DNA of 64,000 bases from Triticum aestivum (GCF_018294505.1 NC_057809.1:133708979-133772978); one strand, 5' to 3'. Shown: positions 23,125 through 35,618, numbered from the stretch's first letter. Notes: a model not told the origin generated them from the letters alone. Numbers and translations: made by a program.

Positions 23125-23216
23125 CAGAACAGATATATGTGTATTAGTTTCTGGTATGAAAGTAAAGTGACAACACTAATATCTATTAAGAAAAGAAAAA
23201 AAGCAGGCCAACATAC

Positions 23217-24467
23217 TTCTGGATTGTTGTTCGAAGTAGATGCAACATTTTCTCTATCATTTTGCTTTGGAATGTCATTTTCATCATTATGAAAAGACTC
23301 TAGCGCTTTGGACCACTTCTCCTTAGCCAATACAATTGCACGAGCACTGTAAGGTGTCCTAGAGATGTCTTTCAACTGCACAAAAAAATTGCAATTGAAA
23401 AGGATTATAAATGACAAGATTTGCTCCTTCTAGATTGCTTGTAGAAGAAAAAGCTTTTTGCTAACTTGAAAAATGAACAACAACAAATTTATACAAGAAG
23501 CTTACTGGTAAGAAACCCAATGCAAAACTCTTCTTGGAAGCTCTATTCAGATCCACTGTAGCTAGATAGTCAAAGTCTTCATTCTGAACATGTGCAATTC
23601 TAGGGACTCCATAATTGATGTTTCATTGTTTAGAAGCTTTTGTGAAGTCTACAAAGTCCAGATACACAATCTAGGAAGGTTGTGAATCATAAGAGAAGAT
23701 ATAAGAGGTAATCAGTGACTATAAAAAAGATTGCAGAACTAAAGTCTATGTAAAAAATTGAAAATGACAGAGAAAAGAAAACTTACAACAGCCAACGGTA
23801 AACATCCACCAACATAGATTGAATCATTCAATGGAACTTCAGTTCTATTGAAGAGTTTAGTGCTGAAGTTATCAATTTCATTGTTCAGGTGATCAATGCA
23901 CAACTGAGCCAAATCAAAGGTCTTCAGCTTGGTAATGTCATCCAGCCCATAAAGAAGTTTCCAGTTTGCATAGTTCTGAGTGGTTGGACATAAAACATAT
24001 GTTATGAACAGAAACATGAAGCTCCGTATGAAGCCTTCCTCAGTCTCATCATTTTTCATCTTGGTGATTATGTTATAAAATGAAATGTTCTTCTCCCCAG
24101 CACCAAGATACTCAGACCTAAGTTCCAATACTCTAGCCACGATAACTTGATCTGTGCTATCCATAGGAAAAGGCACTGAACCAGAACGAATACCAAAAAC
24201 TTGAATTACCATTTCCCTTCTCAGATGAATTATCTTTTGACCCTTCCTGAAAACTCCTGTTCCATTACAATTTAAGTGGTTCGCAACCCATTGCAGTACT
24301 GGAATTGGAATCATTAAATGAGGGTGAATGTTCAGGAGATGATCAAGCTCATATTTCGTAACATATGACTTCTGGATGTCAGTTAAATCAGCAACTGCCT
24401 TACGCCACCTAATGGTAGAGAATCTGTGTTTGATACTACCTGGAGGGTATTTGTAAAGTTTAGGCAT
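23217..24467 (-). pseudogene. Gene-like unit G: grass protein of unknown function, cut by element A
   Basis: Minus-strand ATG at 24467 (MPKLYKYPPGSIKHRF). Exon 24486-23787 encodes 227 residues, including LVQWVANHL-like and IRSFMFLFITYVLCPTTQNYANWKLLYGLDD helices. Exon 23670-23506 (55 codons, VYLDFVDFTKAS) has one TGA at 23625-23623. Exon 23375-23217 (53 codons) is polar. All introns are GT-AG and phase 0. Element A starts at 23124, inside the next intron, so the remainder is lost or beyond the left edge. The protein resembles a multi-copy Triticeae hypothetical family whose longer members, as I recall, may carry a C-terminal Ulp1-type protease. That would make it transposon-borne rather than a host gene. 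No catalytic motif is visible in this part. Confidence 0.6.
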
Positions 24468-24486
24468 TTTGACAGTTGAGTGAGAG

Positions 24487-25353
24487 CTGTATAAAAATAA
24501 TAAAAAGTAAGGTGCTGAAATTTCAGGTATAAAAAAACAGTTCATGTAAATGTAAGCTGCTGAAACAAAAATTAATTCTGCAAAACAGAAGAGAAGTACA
24601 TAGTATCACTCATAGTTACATTATACACAAAAAAGCAGAAGATGCCAACCGATTGCCAAGAAAGCAGAAGTGATGAAGGACTAATTCCAATGCAAGAAGG
24701 ATATGTAGCCCTAACACCCAATTTTTCTAAAATTTATTTTCTAAATTTTATTTTCTTCCTCTTCTGTTTCCTTGTTTTCTAAATTTTCTAAACAATTCAC
24801 ATTATTTTATTTTCTGAATTTTTCTAGAACACTTTTTCAAATTGGCGAACATTTTTTGATCCTCAATTTCAGAAAATGTTCATCCATGTCAAAAAGTTCA
24901 AAAAAATTGATGTTATAAAATTTAGATGTGATGTAGTACAAGAACAATCATTTGAGTGAACACACAATGTTCAAACAAATTTACACATTACAGAAACTAA
25001 CAAGTGTCCTATCATCATCAACATAAACACACACACAAAATTTCCAAGGGGAACCGCATGAAATAGACAACCTCCTACCATCATTATGCTACATTCATAA
25101 CCTGATTCCAAATTCTGAATCACATCCGGGAAACCAACCTGAAAAAAATCGCTCAAAAGGGACCTTGTCTAGCCTCATATTCACCCAAATCAGACTGAAA
25201 AAATCGCTCCACTGCTACCACCAAACCTCCTGCAAACCCTAGAAACGCTGGACCGACACAAACGGGAAAAAAACGTCTTGATCCGGCGAAATCACACACA
25301 GAGGACACGAACCAGCTTGACAAGAACATAGAAGAGGGAACTGGGGGCATTAC
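24487..25353 (-). other. Leader intron of G
   Basis: Minus-strand donor aag|GTAATG at 25353 and acceptor tatacAG at 24487 bound an 867-bp AT-rich intron, 19 bases before the ATG. No other feature is visible in it apart from T-rich tracts. Confidence 0.55.
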
Positions 25354-25450
25354 CTTGAAGATGACGAACTTGACGAAGATCGATGGAACCCTAGATGACC
25401 CAATCTTGACGGAACCCTAGAGGACACCGACGCCGATGAGGAATCAGTGA
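25354..25450 (-). other. Probable first, untranslated exon of G
   Basis: Non-coding stretch before the leader intron, with repeated ctagggttcc-type words common in grass 5' leaders. The transcription start is not defined; 25450 is approximate. Confidence 0.4.
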
Positions 25451-25517
25451 CCAGGGCGGCGGCCTCTTATCGGAGCAGGATCCCCGCAGGAAAAAGCAGA
25501 CAAAGAGGGAGGAAGTG

Positions 25518-25640
25518 GGATGCGGGACGAGGGAGGAAGAGCACGGCAGATGCGGGAGGAGGGAGGAAGAACACGGGAGATGCGGGACGAGGAAGAGGAA
25601 CGGGGAAACAGTGACTCGAGGAAGAGGAACGGGGAAACAA
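25518..25640. repeat. Purine-rich minisatellite upstream of G
   Basis: Three roughly 31-bp copies starting gatgcgggacgagggagg at about 25518, 25549 and 25580, then two copies of a cgaggaagaggaacgggg unit. It sits just upstream of the likely start of G. Almost pure A/G on the plus strand. Confidence 0.75.
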
Positions 25641-26330
25641 CGAACAGGTACTAAAAAGGCCGGACCAAATCAGGCGAAGGGGTGTGCGGCGCATCGACAG
25701 TTTGACGCAAAATGCGTCAAATAGGATATTCCGTTCGTCGGTGCCCGCGCCCACTCGGTTGGGTGAACAAGGGCGCGGGGAAGACGACAGAGGATGGGGA
25801 GTTGGGCCGGCTGGGCCGACCAGGCTGGCTGAGGCCCAGGGGAGGGGCCTTTTCCCCTCATTTACTTTTTTTGTTAATTTTCCTTTTATATATTTCTTTT
25901 CTGTTTTCATTTATCTATTAAGTTTATTTAGTTTTATTAATTATTTCAAAGATCCTAAATTGGCAGTTCTAAATATACCACAACCACATTAAATTGGGAA
26001 CATTAAATAAAATAGTTTTCATTTGTTTTAATATTTTCAAAGTGTTTAAATAATAGTTTTTGCTACTGTTTTAATCATTTTAGAGTATTCAAACATTTTA
26101 TAAAAGTGTGGTTTCTCCACCTTAATTACCTATGCAATACTTTGATCACTCCGAACATTTTAGTTTTAATACTTGAAAACATTTATTGTTTGCTCGATTT
26201 TGAATTTGAATTAGAATCGGTTTTGAAATAACACAAGATTAGCAACAGTAATCAAAGTGATGTAGCATCATTAGCAGAGAAATATTGTAGCTTAATTATC
26301 CGGGCACCACACATTGCCAGAGGCATTCAT
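25641..26330. other. Unassigned spacer
   Basis: GC-rich to about 25860, then very AT-rich. It contains a perfect inverted repeat at 25701-25721 (TTTGACGCA, three A, TGCGTCAAA). No coding frame or element end is supported. The left end of element F cannot be placed exactly. Confidence 0.5.
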
Positions 26331-28798
26331 ATAGAGTCATACTTTGTCATAGGTATCGAGTTGTAATATTTATTTCTTTTGAGTTATAAGTAAATAGAAG
26401 TGTGATGATCATCATTATTCATTTTTAGAGCAGTGCCCCAGTGAGGAAAGGATGATGGAGACTATGATTCCCCCACAAGTCGGGATGAGACTCCGGACAT
26501 TGAGAGAGAAAATATAAAAAAAAGAAAAAAAGAAAAAAGAAAAAATAAATAAACAAAGAGAGAAGGGGCATTGTTAGTATCCTTTACCACACTTGTGCTT
26601 CAAAGTAGCACCATGTTTTCCATTTGGAGAGTCTCCTATGTTGTCACTTTCATATACTAGTGGGAATTTATCATTATAGGATCAGATGCACACCCACTTA
26701 GTTTTCATATTGAGCTTTCATACACTTATAGCTCTTAATGCATTCGTTGCATGGCAATCCCTACTCCTCACATTGATATCAAGTATGATGTGAGAATTTC
26801 TACTTATAGCCATCTCCATAGCCCGTTGGTTAGCCGCATCAATGTGAGAATTTCTACTTTTTTGTCTTCTCTATATTTACCCCTATCATTATACTCTATT
26901 CCACCCGTAGTGCTATATCCATGGCATGCGCTCATGTATTGCGTGAGAGTTGAAAAAGCTGAAGCGCGTTAAAAAGTATGAACCAATTGCTCGGCTTGTC
27001 ATCGGGGTTGTGCATGATAAATACTTTGTGTTAAGAAGACAGAGCATGACAAGACTATATGATTTTGTAGGGATAGCTTTCTTTAGCATTGATATTTTGA
27101 AAGACATGATTGTTTGTTGGGATGCTTGAGTATTGATATCTTTATGTCAAATTATAGACTATTGCTTTGAATCACTTATGTCTTAATATTCATCCCATCA
27201 TTAGATATATGATCAAGTTTATGTTAGGTAGCATTCCACATCAAAGATTATCTTTTTTATCATTTACCTGCTCATGGACGAGCAGGAATTAAGCTTGGGG
27301 ATGCTGATACATCTCCGTCGTATCTATAATTTTTGATTGTTTCATGCCAATATTATACAAGCTTTACATACTTTTGGCAACTTTTTATATGATTTATTGG
27401 ACTAACCTATTGATCTAGTGCCAAGTGCTAGTTCATATTCTCTGCATGTTTTTTGTATCGTAGAGTATCCACATCAAACAAAGTCCAAACACGATGAAAA
27501 TTTACGGAGAATTATTTTGGAATATATGTGATTTTTGGGAGTTGGAATCACCAAAAACGGAGCCCCGCACAGGGCACAATACACCAGGGCGCGCCAGAGG
27601 CCCTTGGCATGCGGTGGTGGGTTATGCCCACCTCGTACGTCGGTTGGACCTCTACTTCAGGCGCAAGGAAGCTTATATCCAAAAAATTGTGTTAAAATCT
27701 CAGCGCAATCAGAGTTACGGATCTCCGGGAATATAAGAAACGGTTTTCGTCCAGATCTGGGGAACGCGAAACAGAAGAGCATAGAGAGGGAGATCCAATC
27801 TTGGAGGGGCTCCCGCCCCTTCGCCGCCATGGAGACCATGGACCAGAGGGGGAACCCTCCTCCCATCTAGGGGGAGGCCAAGGAAGAAGAAGAAGAAGGA
27901 GGGGCTCTCTCGCCCCCTCGCTTTCGGTGGCACCAGAGTGCCGCCAGGGGAAACGATTGGGACGGCGATCTACATCAACAATCTTGCTACCGTCAACACC
28001 AACTTTCTCCCCCTCTATGCAGCGGTGTAACACCTCTTCCCGCTGCTATAATCTCTACTTAAACATGGTAATCAACTCCATATATTATTTCCCAATGATC
28101 TATGGTTATCCTATGATGTTTGAGTAGATCCGTTTTGTCCTGTGGCTTAATCGTGATCTTGGTTGGTATGATTCTATATTTTATTTATGGTGTTGTCCTA
28201 CGCTGCCCTCCGTCTCACACAAACGTGAGGGGCCCTCGCTGTAGGGTGTTGCAATATGTTCATGGTTTGCTTATTGTCAGTGTTGCGAGAGTGACAGAAA
28301 CTTAAACGCGGATAGGTGGGCTATGGCGTATGGGGGTAAAGAGGACTTGATACTTAATGCTATGGTTGGGTTTCACGGCCTTAATGATCTTTAGTAGTTG
28401 CGGATGCTTGCTAGAGTTCCAATCATAAGTGCATATGATCCAAGTAGAGAAAGTATGTTAGCTCATGCCTCTCCCTCATGTAAAGTTGCAAGAATGATTA
28501 CAGGTATTGGTTATCGATTGCCAAGGGACAATTGACTTTCTTATTGACAAAAGCTTTCCACTTTTATTACCTTGCAATTTATCCGTAGTTTTATTCCCGC
28601 AAAGTACTCATATATTTATTCCTAAAAAATAGTCTCATACTTGTTTCCAGTAAAGCAAACGTCAAGCGTGCGTAGAGTTGTACCGGTGGTCGATAGAACT
28701 TGAGGGAATATTTGTTCTACCTTTAGCTCCTTGTTGGGTTCGACACTCTTATTTATCGAAAAAGGCTACAAATGATCCCCTATACTTGTGGGTTATCA
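26330..28798 (+). mobile_element. Element F: 5'-truncated Athila-type gypsy element, 3' end
   Basis: The LTR at 27305-28798 is preceded by non-coding sequence typical of the 3' part of abundant Triticeae Athila-like families, including an A-rich run at 26516-26565 and ttaagcttggggatgc just before the LTR as purine tract. The left limit is approximate. No gag or pol is left. It abuts the gag of element C at 28799, so it probably inserted there and later lost its 5' part together with the start of C. Family name is not assigned. Confidence 0.7.
27305..28798 (+). repeat. 3' LTR of element F (1494 bp)
   Basis: Begins TGATACATCTCC and ends GGGTTATCA, with TGATA/TATCA inverted ends. The start resembles the start of the LTR of element E read on its own strand (TGATACGTCTCC), so the two are related families. 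No partner LTR is present. Confidence 0.85.
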
Positions 28799-28802
28799 CG
28801 TG

Positions 28803-29918
28803 CCGCCAAGTCATAATTCTAATCATTTGGATAATATGATTGACACAGCGTCACGATTGGCGGCTCTTCCAGTTGAAGGCGAGTCTCCAGCTGTGATAGA
28901 GATGCGGAGGGCCAGATAACTTCTTCAGATAGCTGTGGCTCAACAGGCGGCTTATTCTTATAGCCACGAGCGGATTCGTTTAACCCCTTGACCAAGTCGG
29001 AGTTATAGTAGGAACATTGATTCACCAGCAGTTTTCAGCAGTGAACAACGTCGTAACCAGCCTCATGGGCATGACCCGACGCACGGTGGTGTCGATGCTC
29101 AGACCTTGGTGGATCAGGGCAGGGCGTGTTGGGAGGCTGAGCTAGCGGCTCAGCTAGCGGCTCAACAGCAGTCTCCAGTTTATCCATCAGCTTCTGTGGA
29201 GGCAGGTGTGACCTCTAGAACCTTGGGTTTTCCATGTTTAGTGCCAGCTCTGCACAACGAGCGTCTGCCCAAGGATTTCAAGTGCCCTCGGAAGGTGCCT
29301 AATTACATGGCCGATCAACCGCCGGAGGCTTGGATCGAAAGCTATGAGATGGCCATGGAGATGTTGGATGTCAGCGATGCTCCGTGTGCTAAGTATTTCA
29401 CCATGATGTTGGATGGTCCGGCTCATACTTGGTTGAAAGGGTTGCGTGCTAATTCCATTTGGTCATGGGCAGAGTTGAAGGCCCGTTTTATCCAGAATAT
29501 TAAAGACACATGCAAGCAACTTATGCCAATCCTGGATTTGGACTCACGTGTCCAAGGTGAGGGCGAGTCAACAACCCATTGGTTGCGCCGAATCTCAGCT
29601 ATTATACATTCTTCGGATAGTATTAATGTCGGCTCAACAGTCCTGATGTTGGAAAAGAATTGGCGTTTTCTCCCTCTGAAGCAGAAGCTGGGGCGGCTTA
29701 AACACCACTGCAATGACATGGGGGAGCTAATGGCGGCCCTCGTCAAGTATGCTGATTCTGATAGTACCAAGAACCCCGAGTCTGATGATGAGAAGTCGTG
29801 TAAGGGAAAGAAGAGCAGCAATACAAAAGGGCAGCATCATAACCCGGCAGGTCAAGGTGGCAATGATAAGCGCAAGGCTGATGGCAACTTGGATTTTGTG
29901 GCTAACACCAATACATAG
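28803..29918 (+). pseudogene. Gag of element C (5'-truncated)
   Basis: The frame is readable from the junction with F, with stops near 28917 (TAA) and 28989 (TGA), and open from 29106 to a TAG at 29916-29918. The conserved core is LVPALHNERLPKDFKCP, PPEAWIESYEMAMEM, and AHTWLKGLRANSIWSWAELKARF, the helix-rich capsid part of plant gypsy Gag. The C-terminal end is Lys/Ser/Asn-rich. There is no start codon because the 5' end is gone. Confidence 0.82.
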
Positions 29919-30424
29919 AATAATAATCAGCGTCGCAAGGGAAAGCCGCCCCCTCAGTTTGGAGGGCCAAAATTCAACCTTAAGGCAATGATGAATCAGC
30001 CCTACCCAAAGCATGGTACACACAAAAAGCCGGCCACTCACCTCTGGAAGGATTGCTTCATTAGGAAGGAGTATAGAAATTCCAAATTTTTCCAGAACAA
30101 TCATGGACCAAACAGCAGTTCAGGATCCGGCTCTCATGGTCCTGATTTTGGTGGTGGCGTTTCAAATTCCGTTTTGCAGGGCCAAGGCAATCAAGGTGGT
30201 TTTAATCAATAGTCTGGTCAAGGGAATTAGCAACAGCATTATGGTTATCAGAGTAACCCGAAGCAGTTGAATAGTAGACAGTACCATGTCTTCACCACGA
30301 GTTTATGTAAGCGGGGCCAGAAGCTCCATAAAAGGGCAGTGAACGCAGTTGGTCTGAACACCCCATTCTCTAGAGCCGTGAGGATCACCCGCCCCGGGTT
30401 GATAATCCAGGCCACTTAGCTCTG
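29919..30424 (+). pseudogene. Gag-protease spacer of element C
   Basis: Continues the gag frame after the TAG, with several stops. It reads as a basic, Gln/Asn/Gly-rich region with no clear zinc finger; THLWKDCFIRKEY is a possible remnant. Considered broken coding sequence. Confidence 0.55.
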
Positions 30425-31051
30425 GTGGTGGCGCCTCAGGTTGGAGGTTACAGATTCACAAAGGCACTCATGGATGGGGGCAGCAGCATCAACATTCTTT
30501 ACTATGAAACCTTTCGACGCATGAGCTTGACTGACAAAGATCTTAGGCCATCAAACACTGTTTTTCATGGCGGGGTGCCTAGTAAGTCAGCGTATCCAGT
30601 GGGCAAGATATCTTTGGAAGTGGCCTTTGGTGATGATCATGATTCCAGATCGGAGATGTTGACTTTTGAGGTGGTTAAAATCAAGAGCCCTTATCATGCT
30701 CTATTTGGGCAACCGGCTTATGCTAAGTTCATGGCAAGGCCTTCTTATGTTTATTTGCAGCTCAAGATACCGGGTTACGAGGGAACTATTACAGTGCATG
30801 GGAGCCGGAAGATAGCCTTGGAGTGCGAAGAAGGTGATGCTGCTTATGCTGAGTCTGTCTGCGCAACACAGGAATTGAAATTTTGTAAAGATAATGTTCA
30901 CCCGGCGAATACGACATCTTTAAAGAATCCAACCACAAAGCATGACCCCCTGTTGAAATTTCAATCGGCTGATGACACTAAGTTAGTTGACTTTGTTCCT
31001 GGTGATTCATCCAAGCAGTTCAATATCAGTGCTAATCTGGATCAGAAATAG
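30425..31051 (+). pseudogene. Aspartic protease of element C
   Basis: Frame of 208 codons. The active-site box is ALMDGGSSINILY, again with DGG. FGQPAYAKFMARPSY is the second box. It ends ISANLDQK and TAG (31049-31051). The bases after the stop, GAAAGCGCGCTC, match those in element A. The insertion of H at 31111 separates it from RT by 14 kb. This part has no internal stop. Confidence 0.83.
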
Positions 31052-31110
31052 GAAAGCGCGCTCATCGAGTTCATCCGTGAGAACCGGGACATCTTTGCAT
31101 GGAAACATTC

Positions 31111-34100
31111 TGTCACACCCTAGCTAGTCATGCATTAGAGTGTTGCATCATGTTTACTCTTTCATCAGAAACTTGAAATGGGGATCTGTGAAACCCTCAG
31201 AATCATCTTGAAAATGACCCAAATGAAAATTTCTCCAAAAGGATCCAAGAAAAATGCTCATGTTGCTCTCTGAAAATATTGGACAGAGATAAAAAATCAA
31301 ACCAATAATTTTAGTGGCTCATGGACATTTATTTTGGGCATTTGGAATTAATGCATAGGTTTTTGCATTGGAATTATATTAATTATATATATTAATATAT
31401 GCCCAAAAATTATGCCATTTGTAAAAGAGCTTTGGAATAATATATAAGGCTCCTGCAAAAATTGGCATAAGTTAAATAAATGATTTAATATATTAATTAA
31501 ATCAAAACAAATGTCAGAAAATTTAAAAAAAACAGAAAGGAATACAGGAGGAGCTTACCTGGGCCCCTCCACTGTGCGGCCCAGCCAGCTGGCTGGCCCA
31601 GCCAGCATCCGGCCCAGCCCACCTCCCTCCTCTGTCGTCTTCGTCCAGACAGAGGGAGGGGAGTGTGGCCGGCGCGCGCGCGCGCCACCGCGCCACGCCA
31701 CCTGCTCGCCTGCTTGCCTGGCCTCCTCTCCTCGCCTCGATGGCCTGGACGACGCCACGCCTCGTCCTCTCTCTCTCTCACTCTCCCCCGGCTTCTCCCT
31801 CGCTCTCTCTCACTCTCGGCCGAAGCACACCGTCGCCGCCGTTCGCCGTAGCCACTGACTCCGGCCACCCCTCGCTCCCCCGAGTAGCTCAGAAGCTCCG
31901 CCACAACTCCCTCTTCCTCCCCACCGCTCCACGAGTCCCCGGAAGCCCTGCATCGCCGCCTCGTCGCCGTTCCCCTCTTCGGACTCCGATCACCGTCGCC
32001 GACGAATTCGCCGTCTCCAGCGCGTCCCCGAGCCCACTTCGACGCCCACTGCAACCGCGGTGAGCCCACGAGTCGTTTCCCCCTCTCCTTCCCCTCGTTC
32101 CCTCACCGTAGCTGCATCTCCACCACGGCCGAACCTCCGCCGTCGCCGAGCTCGCCGTCGACGTAGCTCCGGTGACCATTTGGTCACCCCGACGAGTCCA
32201 ACACGTTCGCAAGAACCAGTAGAGCCCCCCTAGCGCCTCACTTTGCTCGACTTCAAGCTCCAGCACCAATCCCGCGCACGACCGAACCCCGGCGGCCGCA
32301 GCCGAGCTCACCGCCGTCAACTCCGGCCACCCCGACCCCAACTGACTCCGCCAAGAGCCGCGGGTCGTCCTCAGCTTCACTCCGGTGGTCGCCACGGTCC
32401 ATTTGGTGGCCGAAACAACCAAAACCACTATCGCCGCCGCACTGTTGGTCGCCGCCGGCCAGAACTCCGGCGAGCTGACGTGGCCTAGATGATTAACCAC
32501 TAATCCACCACCCCCAGACGCTGACAGTGGGTCCCCAGGGCTTAGTCAAAGCTAACCAGCCCCGGGTCAACGCGGGATTAGCCCCTGGTCACTGACGTGT
32601 GGACCCCACACATCAGGTTTGACCCGAGCCAGCTCTGTTGACCTGCTGATGTCACTGTGATGTCAGGCTGACGCAGTAAATGTAATTCTGGATTTAAATT
32701 AAATCAGGAAATTCCAGAATATTATTTAAACTTCAAAAATTCATAACTTTTATTCTGTAACTCCAAATTGGACAAATAATATATGAAAAATGATCAGAAA
32801 AATCCAATCTATCCATCTGTACTATTTTCATGCATGATCAAACAAGTTAAATTGATGTTTTAATCAGAACAAGAAAAGGCACTTTAAAAGGCCATATTTG
32901 AATTTGAAATTTGAATCTTTGATTCAAATTTGTTCAAACCCTCCTGGCTTTAGTTGCATTAGCCCAACACACTCATATTGCCATGTTTCATGCATGCATC
33001 ATATTGTTGCACATTGTTTGGTGATGCCTGTGTATCGTTATCCTTTGCGACAGGATCTGTCCCCGAAGAGTACCGTGATTACCCTAACGAAGAGTCGTAT
33101 CCGTGCAACGAACCATCAGGCAAGCAATCAACCATTTGATCATATCGATACAATCCCATGTTCTCGCTCCTGCTCTCTTTACTGCATTAAGACAACGCGA
33201 TTCAAACTGCTGTGTGCTACGGTAGTTGAACCCATTTCCTCTGCATGACCTGTCATTGCCACAGTAACTAGATGAAACCCACTAGCATGTGTAGGAGTTG
33301 ATTGAGCCATATGTATGTGTTGTTCCTACCTTGCTATGCCTGCTATGCTTAGAGTCGTGTCAGGTCTGGTTCATCTGGGTGATGGGCTAGAGTGAAATGA
33401 TTATGTCGGTAACGAGAGTGGTGTGGTGAACACGATTTAGTAAAGGTATCGATGAGAGGCCATGTAGGAGTACATGGTGGGTTGTTTCATTGAAGCCGAC
33501 CTTAAGCACTGAGATCTGTATGTGTGATTTAAGATACAGCTACTACCATGCATTGGGCCCTGAAATATGACCCCGCTCGACTTCTTAATCACCCTAGCTC
33601 TCTGTCCAGGAGTTGCAAGTAGTTTCTGGTGTTTGTAGCCTACTGGAGGCCGCGGACAGCGCTGACCGTAGGGGTGGGCTGTGATGCGGTAGGTACGTGG
33701 CCGGGTGTACCGAATACCCGTTAGGTATCTCGGGAACCCTGTTCACATCGTTCGGGGCCGTATGGGAAACCTCGGCCGGACTCCCTGCGGATGGAACCTG
33801 AATAGGCGATAAACCTGGACTAGAGGCTTAAGTGTTTAGGTAGGTCGTGGTCTACACCCACGTCGGCTTTCGCTTGAAGTCTGCCGAGCACATGTCGTGT
33901 GCAGACGCTAAGTGGTGGAAACATGTATGACGAAGTACACCCCTGCAGGGTTAACATGATCTATTCGAATAGCCGCGTCCGCGGTAAAGGACTACTTGGT
34001 TGCCTATACAGTTCATAGACAAGTAAATGGAAACTACTAAAAGCCTCAAGATAAGTGTGAGTGCCGAGGATGGCTCTTCCGTAGGAAGACGGAGGTGGAT

Positions 34101-35175
34101 CCTCGGTAGTGTATTGAAGTGGTGAGTAGTGGACTCGTGTGCGCAAAACTATTTCAATTGGAGTATCGTAGGATAGTATAGCCAAGGGTCAAAGCTGGCT
34201 TGCTGCAATAACTCCACCAACCCTTCTTGATACTATGCATGTATGTAGGATCTGATGTAAGTCTTGCTGAGTACCTTTGTACTCATGTTGCTATAATCTA
34301 CATTTTTACAGAAGACGCTGCAACCCCTTCTGATGGGTTCTATGTAGACGTTGACATCAACGAGTAGGCTAAAGACCCAGGTGGTGACCCTGAGCTTGTG
34401 AAGGACCACATAGTATAGCCAGGCTTTCCAAGCCTCTTTTATTTTGCTAGTTGTCTGTACCCAGACAAAGTACTTCCGCTGTTGGCTTGTATGACTGTAT
34501 GACTGCATGTTGGGTCGTGAGACCCGTACCTTTGTGTGTATGTTATGTATGGCTCGCTGAGCCTTAAATAAAGTACTTGTGTCGTAGAGTCATGTTGTGA
34601 TGCTTCGTTGTATTTGCACATATCGAGCATATTGTGTGTATGATTGAAATGCTTGGTATGTGTGGGATCTGACTATCTAGTTGTTTATCTTTAGTAGCCT
34701 CTCTTACCGGGAAATGTCTCCTAGTGTTACCGCTGAGCCAAGGTAGCTTGCTACTGCTCTGGAACACTTAGGCTGGCCGGCATGTGTCCTTCTTCGTTCC
34801 TGTGTCTGTCCCTTCGGGGAAATGTCACGCATTGAGTACCGGAGTCCTGTTAGCCCGCTACAGCCCGGTTTACCGGAGTCCTGCTAGCCCAGTGCTACAG
34901 CCCGGACCCACTTGCTGATGACCGACACGTTCGAAGCTGGGTCATGGATGCCTGTCCCTGTAAGTCTGTGCCACTTTGGGTTTACGACTAGTCATGTCAG
35001 CCCGGGCTCTTTATCATATGGATGCTAGCGGCACTATCATATACGTGAGCCAAAAGGCGCAAACGGTCCCGGGAAAAGGTAAGGCGACTCCCGTGGGAAT
35101 ACCGTGCGTGAGGCCGCAAAGTGATATGAGGTGTTACCAGCTAGATCGATGTGACATCGAGTCGGGGTCCTGACA
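31111..35175 (+). repeat. 5' LTR of element H
   Basis: Begins TGTCACACCC and ends CCTGACA. It is AT-rich to 31550, then has a strongly CpG-rich block (31550-32500) like a grass gene leader, then a tail shared with element B. Strong splice donors lie near the 3' end: ctgtGTAAGT-like at about 34959 and aaagGTAAGG at about 35077. These could serve subgenomic splicing. Confidence 0.95.
34567..34572 (+). terminator. Poly(A) signal in LTR of element H (5' copy)
   Basis: AATAAA in the sequence gccttaAATAAAgtac. The same motif in the 3' LTR, at 44649-44654, would serve the genomic transcript. Confidence 0.5.
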
Positions 35176-35179
35176 GCGT

Positions 35180-35192
35180 TGGTATCAGAGCC
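35180..35192 (+). other. Primer binding site of element H (initiator-Met type)
   Basis: TGGTATCAGAGCC starts five bases after the LTR end and matches the complement of the initiator-Met tRNA 3' end one base further than in element B. Confidence 0.92.
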
Positions 35193-35618
35193 GGACTGCC
35201 TGTAGGTTCTCCAAGCCAAACTGGTCGATGTTGAGTCTAGAAATTCTTTAGTTATATGTAGGGGAATTGTTTGTGGGATGGAACGTGAGGCTCTTTTTAC
35301 TCCTTATACCTTATGACATTCTGATCTGAGTCAGTCCATTCTTCCACCGGGGGTTAAGGAATTAGGATCTGCTCTCTCTATCAGGATCACGAGTTACTAA
35401 TCAGTAGTACCTTACAAGTTTGATGGTTACAAGCCTAGTTCAGTTCTACTACCACATTATGTTGTTAGAATGGTTCCAGAACTTTGATATGATGATGTTG
35501 GGTGTGTACGAAATCCTTTGTCAAATGTCTCAATATCCTTTTTGAGCGTTTACAGCTGTTATGCTGCCGAAATTTTGCTAGAAATTCTAATGCCCTTGCA
35601 TTATGATTATCCTTTCAG
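35193..35618 (+). promoter_or_regulatory. Leader of element H with splice acceptor at the accessory ORF
   Basis: Non-coding leader. It ends ttatcctttcAG directly before the ATG at 35619, a very good 3' splice site. Parts are similar to the leader of element B. It probably also holds packaging signals, which cannot be seen by eye. Confidence 0.5.

Noticed and set aside
25701..25721. Palindrome as a rho-independent terminator or CRISPR repeat
   Set aside because: Single copy, no spacer array, and the context is a plant genome.
31889..32500. 203-codon minus-strand frame in the LTR of H
   Set aside because: It lies in GC-rich LTR sequence with open frames on several strands and has no recognisable domain. 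The copy in the 3' LTR follows from LTR duplication.
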